Source: Oscillospiraceae bacterium (GTDB lineage Bacteria > Bacillota > Clostridia > Oscillospirales > Acutalibacteraceae). From it: DNA of 40,749 nt. Within the stretch, counting starts at the first letter, position 1, and every line of letters starts with the position of its first letter. The translations under genes and the position numbers were made by a program. The stretch covers positions 1 through 40,749 of the forward strand of contig SVOW01000018.1 of assembly GCA_015066175.1 (NCBI GenBank), written 5' to 3'. The notes beneath the pieces were generated by a model. That model was not told the DNA's origin, searched no databases, and saw only the letters and a program-made list of their open reading frames with translations. Positions 7,363 to 16,500 of the stretch are shown here, in pieces.

Positions 7363-8067
7363 ATGAAAACTGTTTACAAAAGAATTCTTTTGAAAATCAG
7401 CGGTGAAGTTCTTGCAGGTGAAGCAGGTCATGGTATTAATTTTGATACTGTGCTTTCAATCTGCAAAGCAGTAAAAGAAATCAGCAAAGCCGGCGTTCAG
7501 GTTGGTCTTGTTGTTGGCGGAGGCAACTTCTGGCGTGGCAGATCAAGCGGAAAAATGGACCGTTCACGTGCTGACCATATGGGTATGCTTGCAACTGTTA
7601 TGAACGCTACCGCACTTGAAGATACATTTGAACAGATAGGTGTTGAAGCTGTGGCAATGTCTGCACTTCCCATGGAACAGTTTGCAGAAACTTTCACAAG
7701 TGCAAAGGCAAAAAAATATCTTGAAAGCGGCAAGGTTGTAATTTTCGGTTGTGGCACAGGTAATCCCTTCTTTACTACAGACTCAGGTGCTGCACTTAAA
7801 GCTGCTGAAATTGAAGCAGACATTCTTTTCAAAGCAACAAATGTTGACGGCGTTTATGATAAAGACCCCAACAAATTTGATGATGCAGTTAAGTTTGATA
7901 CACTTACTCAGGCAGAAATTCTTGAAAAAGACTTAAAGGTTATGGACAGCACAGCGGCTGCTTTGTGCAAAGATAACCACATTCCGATTCTTGTTTTCAA
8001 CCTTAATGATCCGGAAAATATTATCCGTGCAGTTGAAGGCAAAAACATCGGCACAATCGTTAAATAA
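7363..8067 (+). CDS. pyrH: UMP kinase
   Basis: 234 residues, the usual length. PyrH phosphorylates UMP to UDP with ATP in the cytoplasm, feeding pyrimidine nucleotide synthesis. It belongs to the amino-acid-kinase fold: the N-terminal KRILLKISGE segment, the glycine-rich VGGGNFWRG loop, and the C-terminal nucleotide-binding stretch TNVDGVYDKDP near residue 160 are all present. The ATG follows GGAGG. It opens the core operon, with frr 35 nt downstream, an arrangement conserved across Firmicutes. Confidence 0.97.
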   Translation: MKTVYKRILLKISGEVLAGEAGHGINFDTVLSICKAVKEISKAGVQVGLVVGGGNFWRGRSSGKMDRSRADHMGMLATVMNATALEDTFEQIGVEAVAMSALPMEQFAETFTSAKAKKYLESGKVVIFGCGTGNPFFTTDSGAALKAAEIEADILFKATNVDGVYDKDPNKFDDAVKFDTLTQAEILEKDLKVMDSTAAALCKDNHIPILVFNLNDPENIIRAVEGKNIGTIVK

Positions 8068-8102
8068 TTAATTTCAAATATAATTTTCAGGAGGCAAATA
8101 TT

Positions 8103-8657
8103 ATGCAGACAATATTTAATTCAACAACAGAAAAAATGGAAAAAACATTAGGTGCACTTCAGTCAGAATACGCTTCAATCAGAGCAGGCAGAGCAAGTGC
8201 AGCTGTTCTTGACAGAATCAGCGTTGATTATTATGGTTCTCCCACACCCATCAACCAGCTTGCAACAGTAGCTGTTGCTGAAGCAAGAATTCTTAACATT
8301 CAGCCCTGGGATAAATCAGTTCTCACAGCTATTGAAAAAGCTATCCAGACTTCAGATATCGGCATCAACCCCACAAACGACGGCTCAATCATCCGTCTTG
8401 TTTTCCCGCCTCTTACAGAGGACCGCAGAAAAGAAATCGTTAAAGATATCAAGAAAAAAGCTGAAGATTCAAAGGTAGCTATCCGTTCTATCAGAAGAGA
8501 TGCTATTGATAAGCTTAAGAAAATGCAGAAGAATTCTGAAATCACTGAAGACGATCTTTCAAATGGTGAAGACAAAATTCAGAAATATACAGATGAATAT
8601 ATCAAGAAAATTGACGATAAAGCTAAAGATAAAGAAAAGGAAGTAATGGAAATCTAA
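8103..8657 (+). CDS. frr: Ribosome recycling factor
   Basis: 184 residues, standard for RRF. With EF-G it splits post-termination ribosomes. The N-terminal segment with SIRAGRAS (about 26-33) and the VDYYGSPTPINQLA motif (about 41-54) are diagnostic. The C-terminal long charged helix DKIQKYTDEYIKKIDD matches the three-helix bundle of the family. The ATG is preceded by CAGGAGGC. It lies between pyrH and uppS as in most Firmicutes. Confidence 0.97.
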   Translation: MQTIFNSTTEKMEKTLGALQSEYASIRAGRASAAVLDRISVDYYGSPTPINQLATVAVAEARILNIQPWDKSVLTAIEKAIQTSDIGINPTNDGSIIRLVFPPLTEDRRKEIVKDIKKKAEDSKVAIRSIRRDAIDKLKKMQKNSEITEDDLSNGEDKIQKYTDEYIKKIDDKAKDKEKEVMEI

Positions 8658-8678
8658 GTTTTCATTGCAAGTAAATTT

Positions 8679-9416
8679 ATGGAAAGTAAATTTGAACTTG
8701 AATCTTTTGATGTTTTGCCGAAACACGTGGGCGTTATTATGGATGGTAACGGCCGTTGGGCAAAGCAGAGGGGTCTTGTACGCTCTGAAGGTCATAAAGC
8801 AGGTGCAAATGTTTTCAGAATAATCTGTGAATATGCCTGTGACCTTGGCATAGAATGTATCACTTTTTACGCTTTTTCAACTGAAAACTGGGCAAGACCT
8901 GAACTTGAAATCAAAGGAATTATGTCCCTTTTGCGTTCTTATCTTCTGGAAGCACTTGAAAGAAAAAAAGAAAACGAAGAAAAGGGTATGAGAATTAAGT
9001 TTATAGGTGATGTCAGCCGTATTGATAAAGAGCTGCAGAAGCTGATTAAGGTTATTGAAAAGCAATCTGCAAAAAAGACTCGCACAGTTGTCAATATTGC
9101 TGTGAATTACGGCGGTAAACAAGAATTGATGAAATCATTCAGAGAAATTGCCGCAGAAGTTGAAAAAGGCAACATTTCAGCAGCTGACATTACACCGGAG
9201 CTTATTGAAAGCCACCTTTACACACCTGATTTTCCGGATTGTGACCTGATTATCAGACCGAGTGGTGAATACAGGCTTTCAAATTTCCTTACGTGGCAGT
9301 CAGCATATTCAGAATTCTGGTTTTCTGATATTCTGTGGCCTGATTTCACAATAGATAATTTTAATGAAGCCTTAAGGGCTTATGAAAAACGAAACCGTCG
9401 TTTTGGCGGAGTATAA
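8679..9416 (+). CDS. uppS: Isoprenyl transferase / undecaprenyl diphosphate synthase
   Basis: 245 residues. UppS adds isopentenyl diphosphate units to farnesyl diphosphate to make the C55 lipid carrier for peptidoglycan. The HVGVIMDGNGRWA motif carries the catalytic Asp22; the FYAFSTENW segment and the C-terminal IRPSGEYRLSNFL region, which binds the diphosphate, are present. The usual text of that motif is RTSGE or RTGGE, so Pro is a small variation. There is no clear Shine-Dalgarno before the ATG, 21 nt after frr; translation may be coupled to frr or start weakly. The next gene, cdsA, is the common partner. Confidence 0.95.
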   Translation: MESKFELESFDVLPKHVGVIMDGNGRWAKQRGLVRSEGHKAGANVFRIICEYACDLGIECITFYAFSTENWARPELEIKGIMSLLRSYLLEALERKKENEEKGMRIKFIGDVSRIDKELQKLIKVIEKQSAKKTRTVVNIAVNYGGKQELMKSFREIAAEVEKGNISAADITPELIESHLYTPDFPDCDLIIRPSGEYRLSNFLTWQSAYSEFWFSDILWPDFTIDNFNEALRAYEKRNRRFGGV

Positions 9417-9433
9417 TCAAGGTGGATTAGTGA

Positions 9434-10285
9434 ATGAAAGTAAGATTGATATCATCAGCAGTGGCAATTGTAATAGCTTTGATAGTAATAGCAGGGATTT
9501 TTACACCTGTATTTCCGCTTTTTCTTTCTTTTCTCAGTGTAGTTGCTGCGTGGGAAATAATGAAAGCAGTGGGAGTAAAAAGCAATTTAATCATAATACC
9601 TGCTGAAATTTTTTCAGCTGTTATTCCTGTTTATGCACAAGTGAGCAGAAGTTTACCTTTTGATATTCCCGAAGGTGCTGTTTTGACATTATATGTCATA
9701 ATGATGCTGGGATTTATGCTCAAAACTCACAAGAAAACAAAGTTTGAACAATTGGCAATAACTTTATATGCTTCAATTTTTGTTCCATATGCCTTTTCTG
9801 GTCTTATAACAATAAGAGATGTTTTTGTTACATATGAGAGTGTTTACACAAAAGCGGAAGCGATATATCTTATTTTCTTTGCACTTCTTTGTTCTTTCCT
9901 TACCGACAGTTTTGCATACTTTGTAGGACGAAAATTCGGAAAACACAAAATGGCACCTGTCATCAGCCCTAAAAAAAGTGTTGAAGGTGCAATTGGCGGA
10001 CTTGTGCTGTCAGTTGCATTCAACGTTGCTGTTTTTGCAGGCGTAAGATATTGGGCATTTGGCGGAAAAACTGCAATCAGTTTTGTTTTCGTGATTGTTA
10101 TGTCTGTTTTGCTTGCTGCTATCAGTATGCTTGGTGATTTGACAGCATCACTTCTTAAACGAAACTATGGCATAAAGGATTTCGGCAAAATTATGCCCGG
10201 TCACGGCGGAGTAATGGACAGATTTGACAGCCTCGTTTTTGTAGTTCCTGTGCTTGCTGCAGGTATAAAATTTATTAATATGTAA
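9434..10285 (+). CDS. cdsA: Phosphatidate cytidylyltransferase (CDP-diacylglycerol synthase)
   Basis: 283 residues with several hydrophobic helices across the whole length, as expected for this polytopic membrane enzyme that converts phosphatidate and CTP to CDP-diacylglycerol, the phospholipid precursor. The C-terminal family signature is clear: a GDLTASLLKR stretch, then KDFGKIMPGHGG and MDRFDSL with the metal-binding acidic residues. An earlier conserved part, TDSFAYFVGRKFGKHK followed by SPKKSVEG, is also present. AAGGTGG precedes the ATG. It lies 17 nt after uppS. Confidence 0.96.
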   Translation: MKVRLISSAVAIVIALIVIAGIFTPVFPLFLSFLSVVAAWEIMKAVGVKSNLIIIPAEIFSAVIPVYAQVSRSLPFDIPEGAVLTLYVIMMLGFMLKTHKKTKFEQLAITLYASIFVPYAFSGLITIRDVFVTYESVYTKAEAIYLIFFALLCSFLTDSFAYFVGRKFGKHKMAPVISPKKSVEGAIGGLVLSVAFNVAVFAGVRYWAFGGKTAISFVFVIVMSVLLAAISMLGDLTASLLKRNYGIKDFGKIMPGHGGVMDRFDSLVFVVPVLAAGIKFINM

Positions 10286-10295
10286 GGTAGAAGTT

Positions 10296-11447
10296 ATGAA
10301 AAAAATTGCTATTCTTGGCTCTACCGGTTCTATAGGAAAACAATCTCTCGACGTTGTACGTATGAGAGGTTTTTCCGTTACTGCCCTTACTGCAAACAGT
10401 AATGTGGACGTAATTGAAGAACAGGCGAGAGAATTTAAACCTCGTTTTGTTGCATTACATGATGAAAATGCAGCAAAAGACTTGAAAATTAAATTAGCAG
10501 ATACTGATATCAGGGTTTTATCAGGTCTTGACGGCATATGCGAATGTGCAAGCCTTGAAGAAACTGATACTGTGCTCAACAGTGTTGTAGGTATGGTTGG
10601 TCTTAAGCCCACTGTAACCGCAATTGAAGCCAAAAAAGAAATTGCCCTTGCAAATAAAGAAACACTTGTTGCTGCAGGTAAACTTGTTACTGACAAAGCA
10701 CGTGAAAATAATGTTAGAATTCTGCCTGTTGACAGTGAACATTCTGCAATTTTCCAGTCGCTTGGCGGTTGTGTTTCTCATTCGATGATAAAAAGGCTTA
10801 TTCTCACTGCATCAGGTGGTCCTTTCTTCGGCAAAAAGAGAGAAGACCTTGAAAATGTTACAGTTAAAGATGCACTTAATCATCCAAACTGGTCGATGGG
10901 TGCAAAAATAACCATCGACTCTGCTACAATGATGAACAAAGGTCTTGAACTTATTGAAGCTGCATGGCTTTTTGATATGCCTGCAGATAAAATTGACATA
11001 GTTGTTCATCGTCAGAGTATTATTCATTCACTTGTTGAATACGTTGATAATTCAGTTATTGCGCAGCTTGGGCTCCCTGATATGAGAATACCTATTCAGT
11101 ACGCTTTGACATATCCCGTAAGGTACGAAAGCCCTGTTAAACAGCTTAATCTTACTGATTTTGGAACTCTTACCTTTGAAAATGCGGATGAAGACACATT
11201 CTCCTGCATAAAATATTGTAAAGATGCTCTCACAAGAGGCGGCACAGCAACAGCAATTGCAAATTCCGCAAACGAAGAAGCAAATAAACTTTTCAGAGAA
11301 GGCAAAATCAAATTCCTTCAGATTGCCGACCTTGTGGGTCAGGCACTTGAAAATATTCCTGTCAAAAACGAGTATACTTTAGAAGATATATTTGAAACAG
11401 ACATCCAAGCAAGAAACTTTGTTACTGAAAGAAGTGGTAGAAATTAA
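10296..11447 (+). CDS. dxr: 1-deoxy-D-xylulose 5-phosphate reductoisomerase
   Basis: 383 residues, typical length. Dxr converts DXP to 2-C-methyl-D-erythritol 4-phosphate with NADPH, the committed step of the MEP isoprenoid pathway. The N-terminal Rossmann motif GSTGSIGKQSLDV is at about 8-20. The metal site segment PVDSEHSAIFQ is near residue 148. A substrate-binding SGGPFF stretch and the HPNWSMGAKITIDSATMMNKG block are present. The 3' end overlaps the open frame of rseP. The product feeds the same pathway as ispG downstream and supplies the substrate chain used by uppS upstream. Confidence 0.97.
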   Translation: MKKIAILGSTGSIGKQSLDVVRMRGFSVTALTANSNVDVIEEQAREFKPRFVALHDENAAKDLKIKLADTDIRVLSGLDGICECASLEETDTVLNSVVGMVGLKPTVTAIEAKKEIALANKETLVAAGKLVTDKARENNVRILPVDSEHSAIFQSLGGCVSHSMIKRLILTASGGPFFGKKREDLENVTVKDALNHPNWSMGAKITIDSATMMNKGLELIEAAWLFDMPADKIDIVVHRQSIIHSLVEYVDNSVIAQLGLPDMRIPIQYALTYPVRYESPVKQLNLTDFGTLTFENADEDTFSCIKYCKDALTRGGTATAIANSANEEANKLFREGKIKFLQIADLVGQALENIPVKNEYTLEDIFETDIQARNFVTERSGRN

Positions 11448-12522
11448 TCTTTTATCATTGAATATATCGGCTGTATGGGGCAAAGCATGGCCGATAATAG
11501 TGGCTGTATTATTTTTTGGATTGATTATTTTCATCCACGAATTAGGGCACTTTACTTTTGCGAAAATTTTCAAAGTCAGAGTAAATGAATTTGCAATGGG
11601 TATGGGTCCTACAATTATCAAGAAAAAATTCAGAGAAACAACTTATGCACTTCGTCTTTTTCCAATCGGCGGTTTTGTAAGCATGGAAGGTGAAGACGAA
11701 GAAAGCGAAGATGAACGCTCTTTTTCAAAAAAGCCTTGTTGGCAAAGAATTATCATTGTTGCTGCAGGTGCTGTGATGAATCTGATTTTAGGTCTCATAA
11801 TCTGCATCTGTATAAATGCAAGTCAGGACCTTGTTGCAACAACAACTGTTGCAGGCTTCAATGAAGATGCAGTCAGTGTTTCTTCAGGACTGAAAGCAGA
11901 AGATAAAATTGTCGGAATTGACGGTCATTCTGTCACAAGCTATATGGATTTATCATTTCTTATGATGCGTGATAAAGACGGCGTGATGGATATGACTGTT
12001 AAACGTGACGGTGAAAAGGTAGAACTTAAAGATGTTACCTTTGAAATGCGTGAATATGAAGACGGCACAAAATCAATGTACCTTGATTTTAAGATTTACG
12101 GCGTTGAGCCCAAATTCGGCAACGTGATTGCAACTTCAGCAGGCGAAACATTGTCTATTATCAAGGTGGTTTATTTAAGTTTGTTTGACCTCGTAACAGG
12201 TCAATACGGAATGAATGACCTGTCAGGTCCTATAGGCACTGTCACATATATTGCCGATGCTGCATCAAGCGCACAGCAGACATATGATTTGTCAAATCTG
12301 CTTCTTATCATGGCTCTTATTACAATCAACATCGGTGTGTTCAATCTTTTGCCGTTGCCGGCCCTTGACGGTGGCAGACTTTTCTTTATGGTGATTGAAC
12401 TTATCAGAAGAAAACCAATCAAGCAAAAATATGAGGCGTGGATACACGCATCAGGTCTTGCACTTCTAATATTGTTGATGATTATAATTTCTGCAAATGA
12501 CATTATAAAACTTGTAAAATAA
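11392..12522 (+). CDS. rseP: RseP-type site-2 intramembrane zinc protease
   Basis: 376 residues from the most upstream ATG. The zinc motif HELGH (His49, His53) sits in the first membrane helix, a PDZ-like domain covers about residues 155-235, and the second conserved motif NLLPLPALDGGR is near residue 310, giving the third metal ligand. Members cleave transmembrane substrates such as anti-sigma factors or signal-peptide remnants. The start is uncertain: the ATG at 11392 overlaps dxr by 56 nt, while GTG at 11434 would shorten this and give an N-terminus closer to the family, but neither has a good ribosome binding site. It lies between dxr and ispG, the standard Firmicutes order. Confidence 0.94.
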   Translation: MKQTSKQETLLLKEVVEINLLSLNISAVWGKAWPIIVAVLFFGLIIFIHELGHFTFAKIFKVRVNEFAMGMGPTIIKKKFRETTYALRLFPIGGFVSMEGEDEESEDERSFSKKPCWQRIIIVAAGAVMNLILGLIICICINASQDLVATTTVAGFNEDAVSVSSGLKAEDKIVGIDGHSVTSYMDLSFLMMRDKDGVMDMTVKRDGEKVELKDVTFEMREYEDGTKSMYLDFKIYGVEPKFGNVIATSAGETLSIIKVVYLSLFDLVTGQYGMNDLSGPIGTVTYIADAASSAQQTYDLSNLLLIMALITINIGVFNLLPLPALDGGRLFFMVIELIRRKPIKQKYEAWIHASGLALLILLMIIISANDIIKLVK

Positions 12523-12534
12523 GGGGGTATTTCT

Positions 12535-13584
12535 GTGCAGAGAAGGGAAACAAAGCAGGTTAAAGTCGGAAATATGATTATAGGCTCATCTGCACCTGTT
12601 TCAGTGCAGTCAATGCTTAACGTGCCGTCAACTGATATTGAAGGCAGCGTAAAACAGTCAATTGAGCTGGAAAAAGCAGGTTGCGAGATAATCCGTGCTG
12701 CTGTGCCTGATATGCAAGCAGTAAAACTCATTTCTGCAATTAAAGAAAAAGTGAATGTACCCCTTGTGGCAGACATTCATTTTGACTACAGACTTGCTCT
12801 TGAAAGTGCAGAAGCGGGGATTGACAAAATCAGAATCAACCCCGGCAACATCGGCTCTGACGACAGAGTGAAAGCAGTTGCAAAAAAATGCAATGAAAAA
12901 AATATTCCTATCAGAATCGGCGTGAATTCAGGCTCTCTTGAAAAAGAAATACTTGCAAAATACGGCGGTGTTACGCCTGAAGCAATGTGCGAAAGTGCAA
13001 TGTATCACGTAAAACTTCTCAATAAATTTGACTTTGATGATATTGTAATTTCAATCAAATCATCAGATGTTGAAAAAATGGTAAAAGCTTATCGCCTGAT
13101 GGCTGAAATGTGCCCGTATCCGCTGCATCTCGGCGTTACTGAGGCAGGCACATATAAAATGAGCCTTATCAAATCCTGTGCAGGAATAGGCTCTCTTCTG
13201 CTTGACGGAATTGGTGATACAATCAGAATTTCAATGACGGACGAGCCTGTTAAAGAAGTTGAAAGCGCTATTGATTTGCTTTCAGCGCTTAATCTTAAAA
13301 ATGACAGACCGCAGATTGTGGCTTGTCCCACTTGCGGAAGAACAAGAATTGACCTGATTTCCACAGCGAAAGAAGTTGAAGAAGCGCTTAAAACATGCCG
13401 CAAAAAAATCAAAGTTGCCGTTATGGGCTGCGTTGTAAACGGACCGGGTGAAGCAAAAGATGCTGACATCGGCATCGCAGGCGGTGACGGGTGTGCCGTG
13501 CTTTTCAAACACGGTGAAATTATTAAAAAAATCAGCGAAGAAGATATAGTAAAAGAATTACTCAATGAAATAGAAAAACTTTAA
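12535..13584 (+). CDS. ispG: 4-hydroxy-3-methylbut-2-en-1-yl diphosphate synthase (flavodoxin)
   Basis: 349 residues. IspG reduces MEcPP to HMBPP, the penultimate MEP pathway step, with a [4Fe-4S] cluster. The N-terminal TIM-barrel begins with VQSMLNVPSTD, contains VADIHFDYRLA and INPGNIG, and the C-terminal cluster-binding Cys residues lie in VACPTCGRT and VMGCVVNGPGE. The start codon is GTG behind a strong AAGGGGG. It lies 12 nt after rseP and 12 nt before polC, clearly in one transcript. Confidence 0.97.
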   Translation: MQRRETKQVKVGNMIIGSSAPVSVQSMLNVPSTDIEGSVKQSIELEKAGCEIIRAAVPDMQAVKLISAIKEKVNVPLVADIHFDYRLALESAEAGIDKIRINPGNIGSDDRVKAVAKKCNEKNIPIRIGVNSGSLEKEILAKYGGVTPEAMCESAMYHVKLLNKFDFDDIVISIKSSDVEKMVKAYRLMAEMCPYPLHLGVTEAGTYKMSLIKSCAGIGSLLLDGIGDTIRISMTDEPVKEVESAIDLLSALNLKNDRPQIVACPTCGRTRIDLISTAKEVEEALKTCRKKIKVAVMGCVVNGPGEAKDADIGIAGGDGCAVLFKHGEIIKKISEEDIVKELLNEIEKL

Positions 13585-13596
13585 AGGAAAATTATA

Positions 13597-16500
13597 ATGG
13601 ATTCCAGAAATTTTTTATCAGTATTCGGCGATTATATTGATAACGATGTAATCAAAGGTCAGCTTAAAAATGTAGTTATAGAGAGTATGACTTTGTTCAG
13701 AGAAAAAAGAAACCTTGCTGTTATTATTTCTTCTGACAAAATCGTACCGCCGAGTGCTGTGTTGAAAAGTGAAAAGCAGATTAAAAATTGTTTACAGTTA
13801 AGCCACGTTGAAATTTTGCCGAAATTTCCGGCAAGTGCTTTCGATGCGTCTTTTTATGCATACATAGCAGAGCGTACAAAGCAGAATTTTGCAGCAGCAA
13901 ACGGTTTTCTTGTTGATGCGGAAGCTCATCTCGAAAATAATGTTTTCACTGTCCATCTCAAGCAGGGCGGTGTGGAAATTCTTGAAAAAGCAGGTGTTGA
14001 CCGCTTTACTCAGAAACAGCTTAAAGATGTTTTCGGCATTGAAGCACAGGTGAAATTCGTCAGCGAAAAAATTGATAAAGAAGAATTTGAAAGAATCGTG
14101 CAGGAAGTAACTCTGCAGAAGCAGGAAGAAAATAATCAGACTGCTCAGCCGAAAAAGAAAGAGCTTGTGCAGGATTATCCTGATTTACCTATCAGTTTTA
14201 CAAATGCTGCACCGCTTTACGGTAATGAAATAAAAACAAGACCTACTGCTTTGAAAGATATCAGCCATGAAGATGGTATGGTAACAGTATGGGGTGATGT
14301 ATTCTCTCTTGATGTGAGAGAAACACGCGATGGCAGAAATAAAATTATCAGTTTTAATATTACAGACCTTACAAATTCATATACTGTCAAGCTTTTTGAA
14401 GCAAACGAAAATACAAAATCTCTTCTTGCAAAGCTGAAGGATGGTATAACAGTTGCTGTTAAAGGTACGGTTATATTTGATAAATGGATGAAAGATTACT
14501 GTATTCAGGCAAGAGCAATCACACAGATTGACAAAATGCAGAAAAAAGACAATGCACCTGAAAAACGTGTTGAACTTCATCTTCATACAAATATGTCTTC
14601 TATGGATGGTATGACACCTGCGGGAAAGCTTGTTGAAAGAGCAATCAAATGGGGACATAAAGCTATTGCAATTACTGACCATGGCATTGTTCAGGCTTTC
14701 CCTGATGCCATGAATGCAGTAGGTAAAAGCGGAATCAAAATAATTTACGGTATGGAAGGTTATTTCGTAGACGATATGAAGCTTGATGACCGTAAACTTA
14801 CAAAAGAAGAAATTAAAGCAGAAAGAACATATCATATAATTATTCTTGCAAAAAATACGGTTGGTCTTAAAAATCTTTATCAGCTTATTACAAAGTCCAA
14901 CCTTGAATATTTCCATAAACGTCCGAGAATCCCTAAATCTGAGCTTATTGCTCATAGAGAAGGTCTGATTATCGGTTCAGCCTGTGAAGCAGGTGAACTT
15001 TACAGAGCGATTCTTGATGGTGAAACAAGAGAAAGACAGCTTGAAATTGCTTCTTTCTATGACTATCTTGAAATTCAGCCAAACGGAAACAATATGTTCC
15101 TTGTACGTGACGGAAAACTCAAATCAGTTGCTGATATTGAAAACATCAACCGTTCAATTATCGCCCTTGCAGATAGTCTCGGCAAGCCTGTTGTTGCCAC
15201 AGGTGACGTTCATTTCATTGATGAAACAGACAGCGTTTACCGTGCAATTCTCATGGCAGGTCAGGGCTTTAAGGATGCTGATGAACAAGCACCGCTTTAC
15301 TTCAGAACAACTGAAGAAATGCTTAAAGAATTCAGCTATCTGGGCGAAGAAACAGCATATGAGGTTGTTGTTAAAAACACAAATCTTATTGCAGATACAG
15401 TTGAATACATAAGACCTATTCCACAGGGCAACTATCCGCCTTATATCGAGGGCGCGGAAGAAGAACTTACACGTATCTGTTGGGAAAGAACAAAGAAAAT
15501 GTTTGGCGACCCTGTGCCTGAATATGTTGCAACAAGGCTTGATAAAGAGCTTAAGTCTATCATCAAAAACGGTTTCGCCGTTTTGTATGTGATTGCACAG
15601 AAACTTGTGTGGAACTCTGTTGATAATGGTTACCTTGTAGGCTCACGAGGTTCAGTTGGTTCTTCATTTGTTGCAAATGCTGCAGGTATTTCGGAGGTTA
15701 ACCCACTTGCACCTCACTATGTATGCCCTGAATGTCAGTACAGCGAATTCTTCCTGAAAGGTGAATACGGCTCAGGTTACGACTTACCGAAGAAAAACTG
15801 TCCCAACTGCGGACACGCCCTGAATCGTGACGGCCACGATATTCCTTTTGAAACTTTCCTTGGCTTCAAGGGCGACAAACAGCCTGATATCGACCTTAAC
15901 TTCTCAGGTGAATATCAGTTCTGGGCGCACAGATATACAGAAGAACTTTTCGGTAAAGACCATTGCTTCAAAGCAGGTACTATCGGCACACTTGCTGATA
16001 AAACCGCATATGGTTTTGTTAAAAAATATCTTGATGAACGTGGTAAGGTTGTGTCACGTGCAGAAGAAGACCGCCTTACAATTGGTTGCACAGGTGTTAA
16101 GAGAACAACAGGTCAGCATCCGGGTGGCATGGTTATCATTCCGAATGACTATGTTGCGGAAGATTTCACACCCATTCAGCACCCTGCAGATAAAGTGGAT
16201 AAGGATATTCTTACTACTCACTTCGACTTCCACTCTCTCCACGATACAATTCTTAAACTTGATAACCTGGGTCATGATGTTCCCACAATTTATAAGCATC
16301 TTGAAGATGCAACGGGAATTGCAGCGATGGATGTTGACATCTGCGACCCCAAGATTTACGAGATGATAAACACACCTGAACCTTTGGGTGTTACAGCAGA
16401 TGATATTGAATGTGAAACAGGTACATTGTCAATCCCTGAAATGGGCACACCCTTTGTTCGTCAGATGATTCTTGATGCTGCACCTAAAAACTTTACGGAC

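Noticed and set aside
11392-11447. Frameshift or fusion between dxr and rseP
   Set aside because: Dxr reaches its normal length and stop. The overlap only reflects the open upstream frame of rseP, whose real start may be inside it.
12201-12776. Minus-strand ORF of 191 codons across rseP and ispG
   Set aside because: It is the antisense shadow of conserved genes, with Ser/Ile-rich composition typical of such shadows.
14377-14955. Minus-strand ORF of 192 codons inside polC
   Set aside because: It is a Cys/Phe-rich shadow opposite the polymerase coding strand, with no start context.
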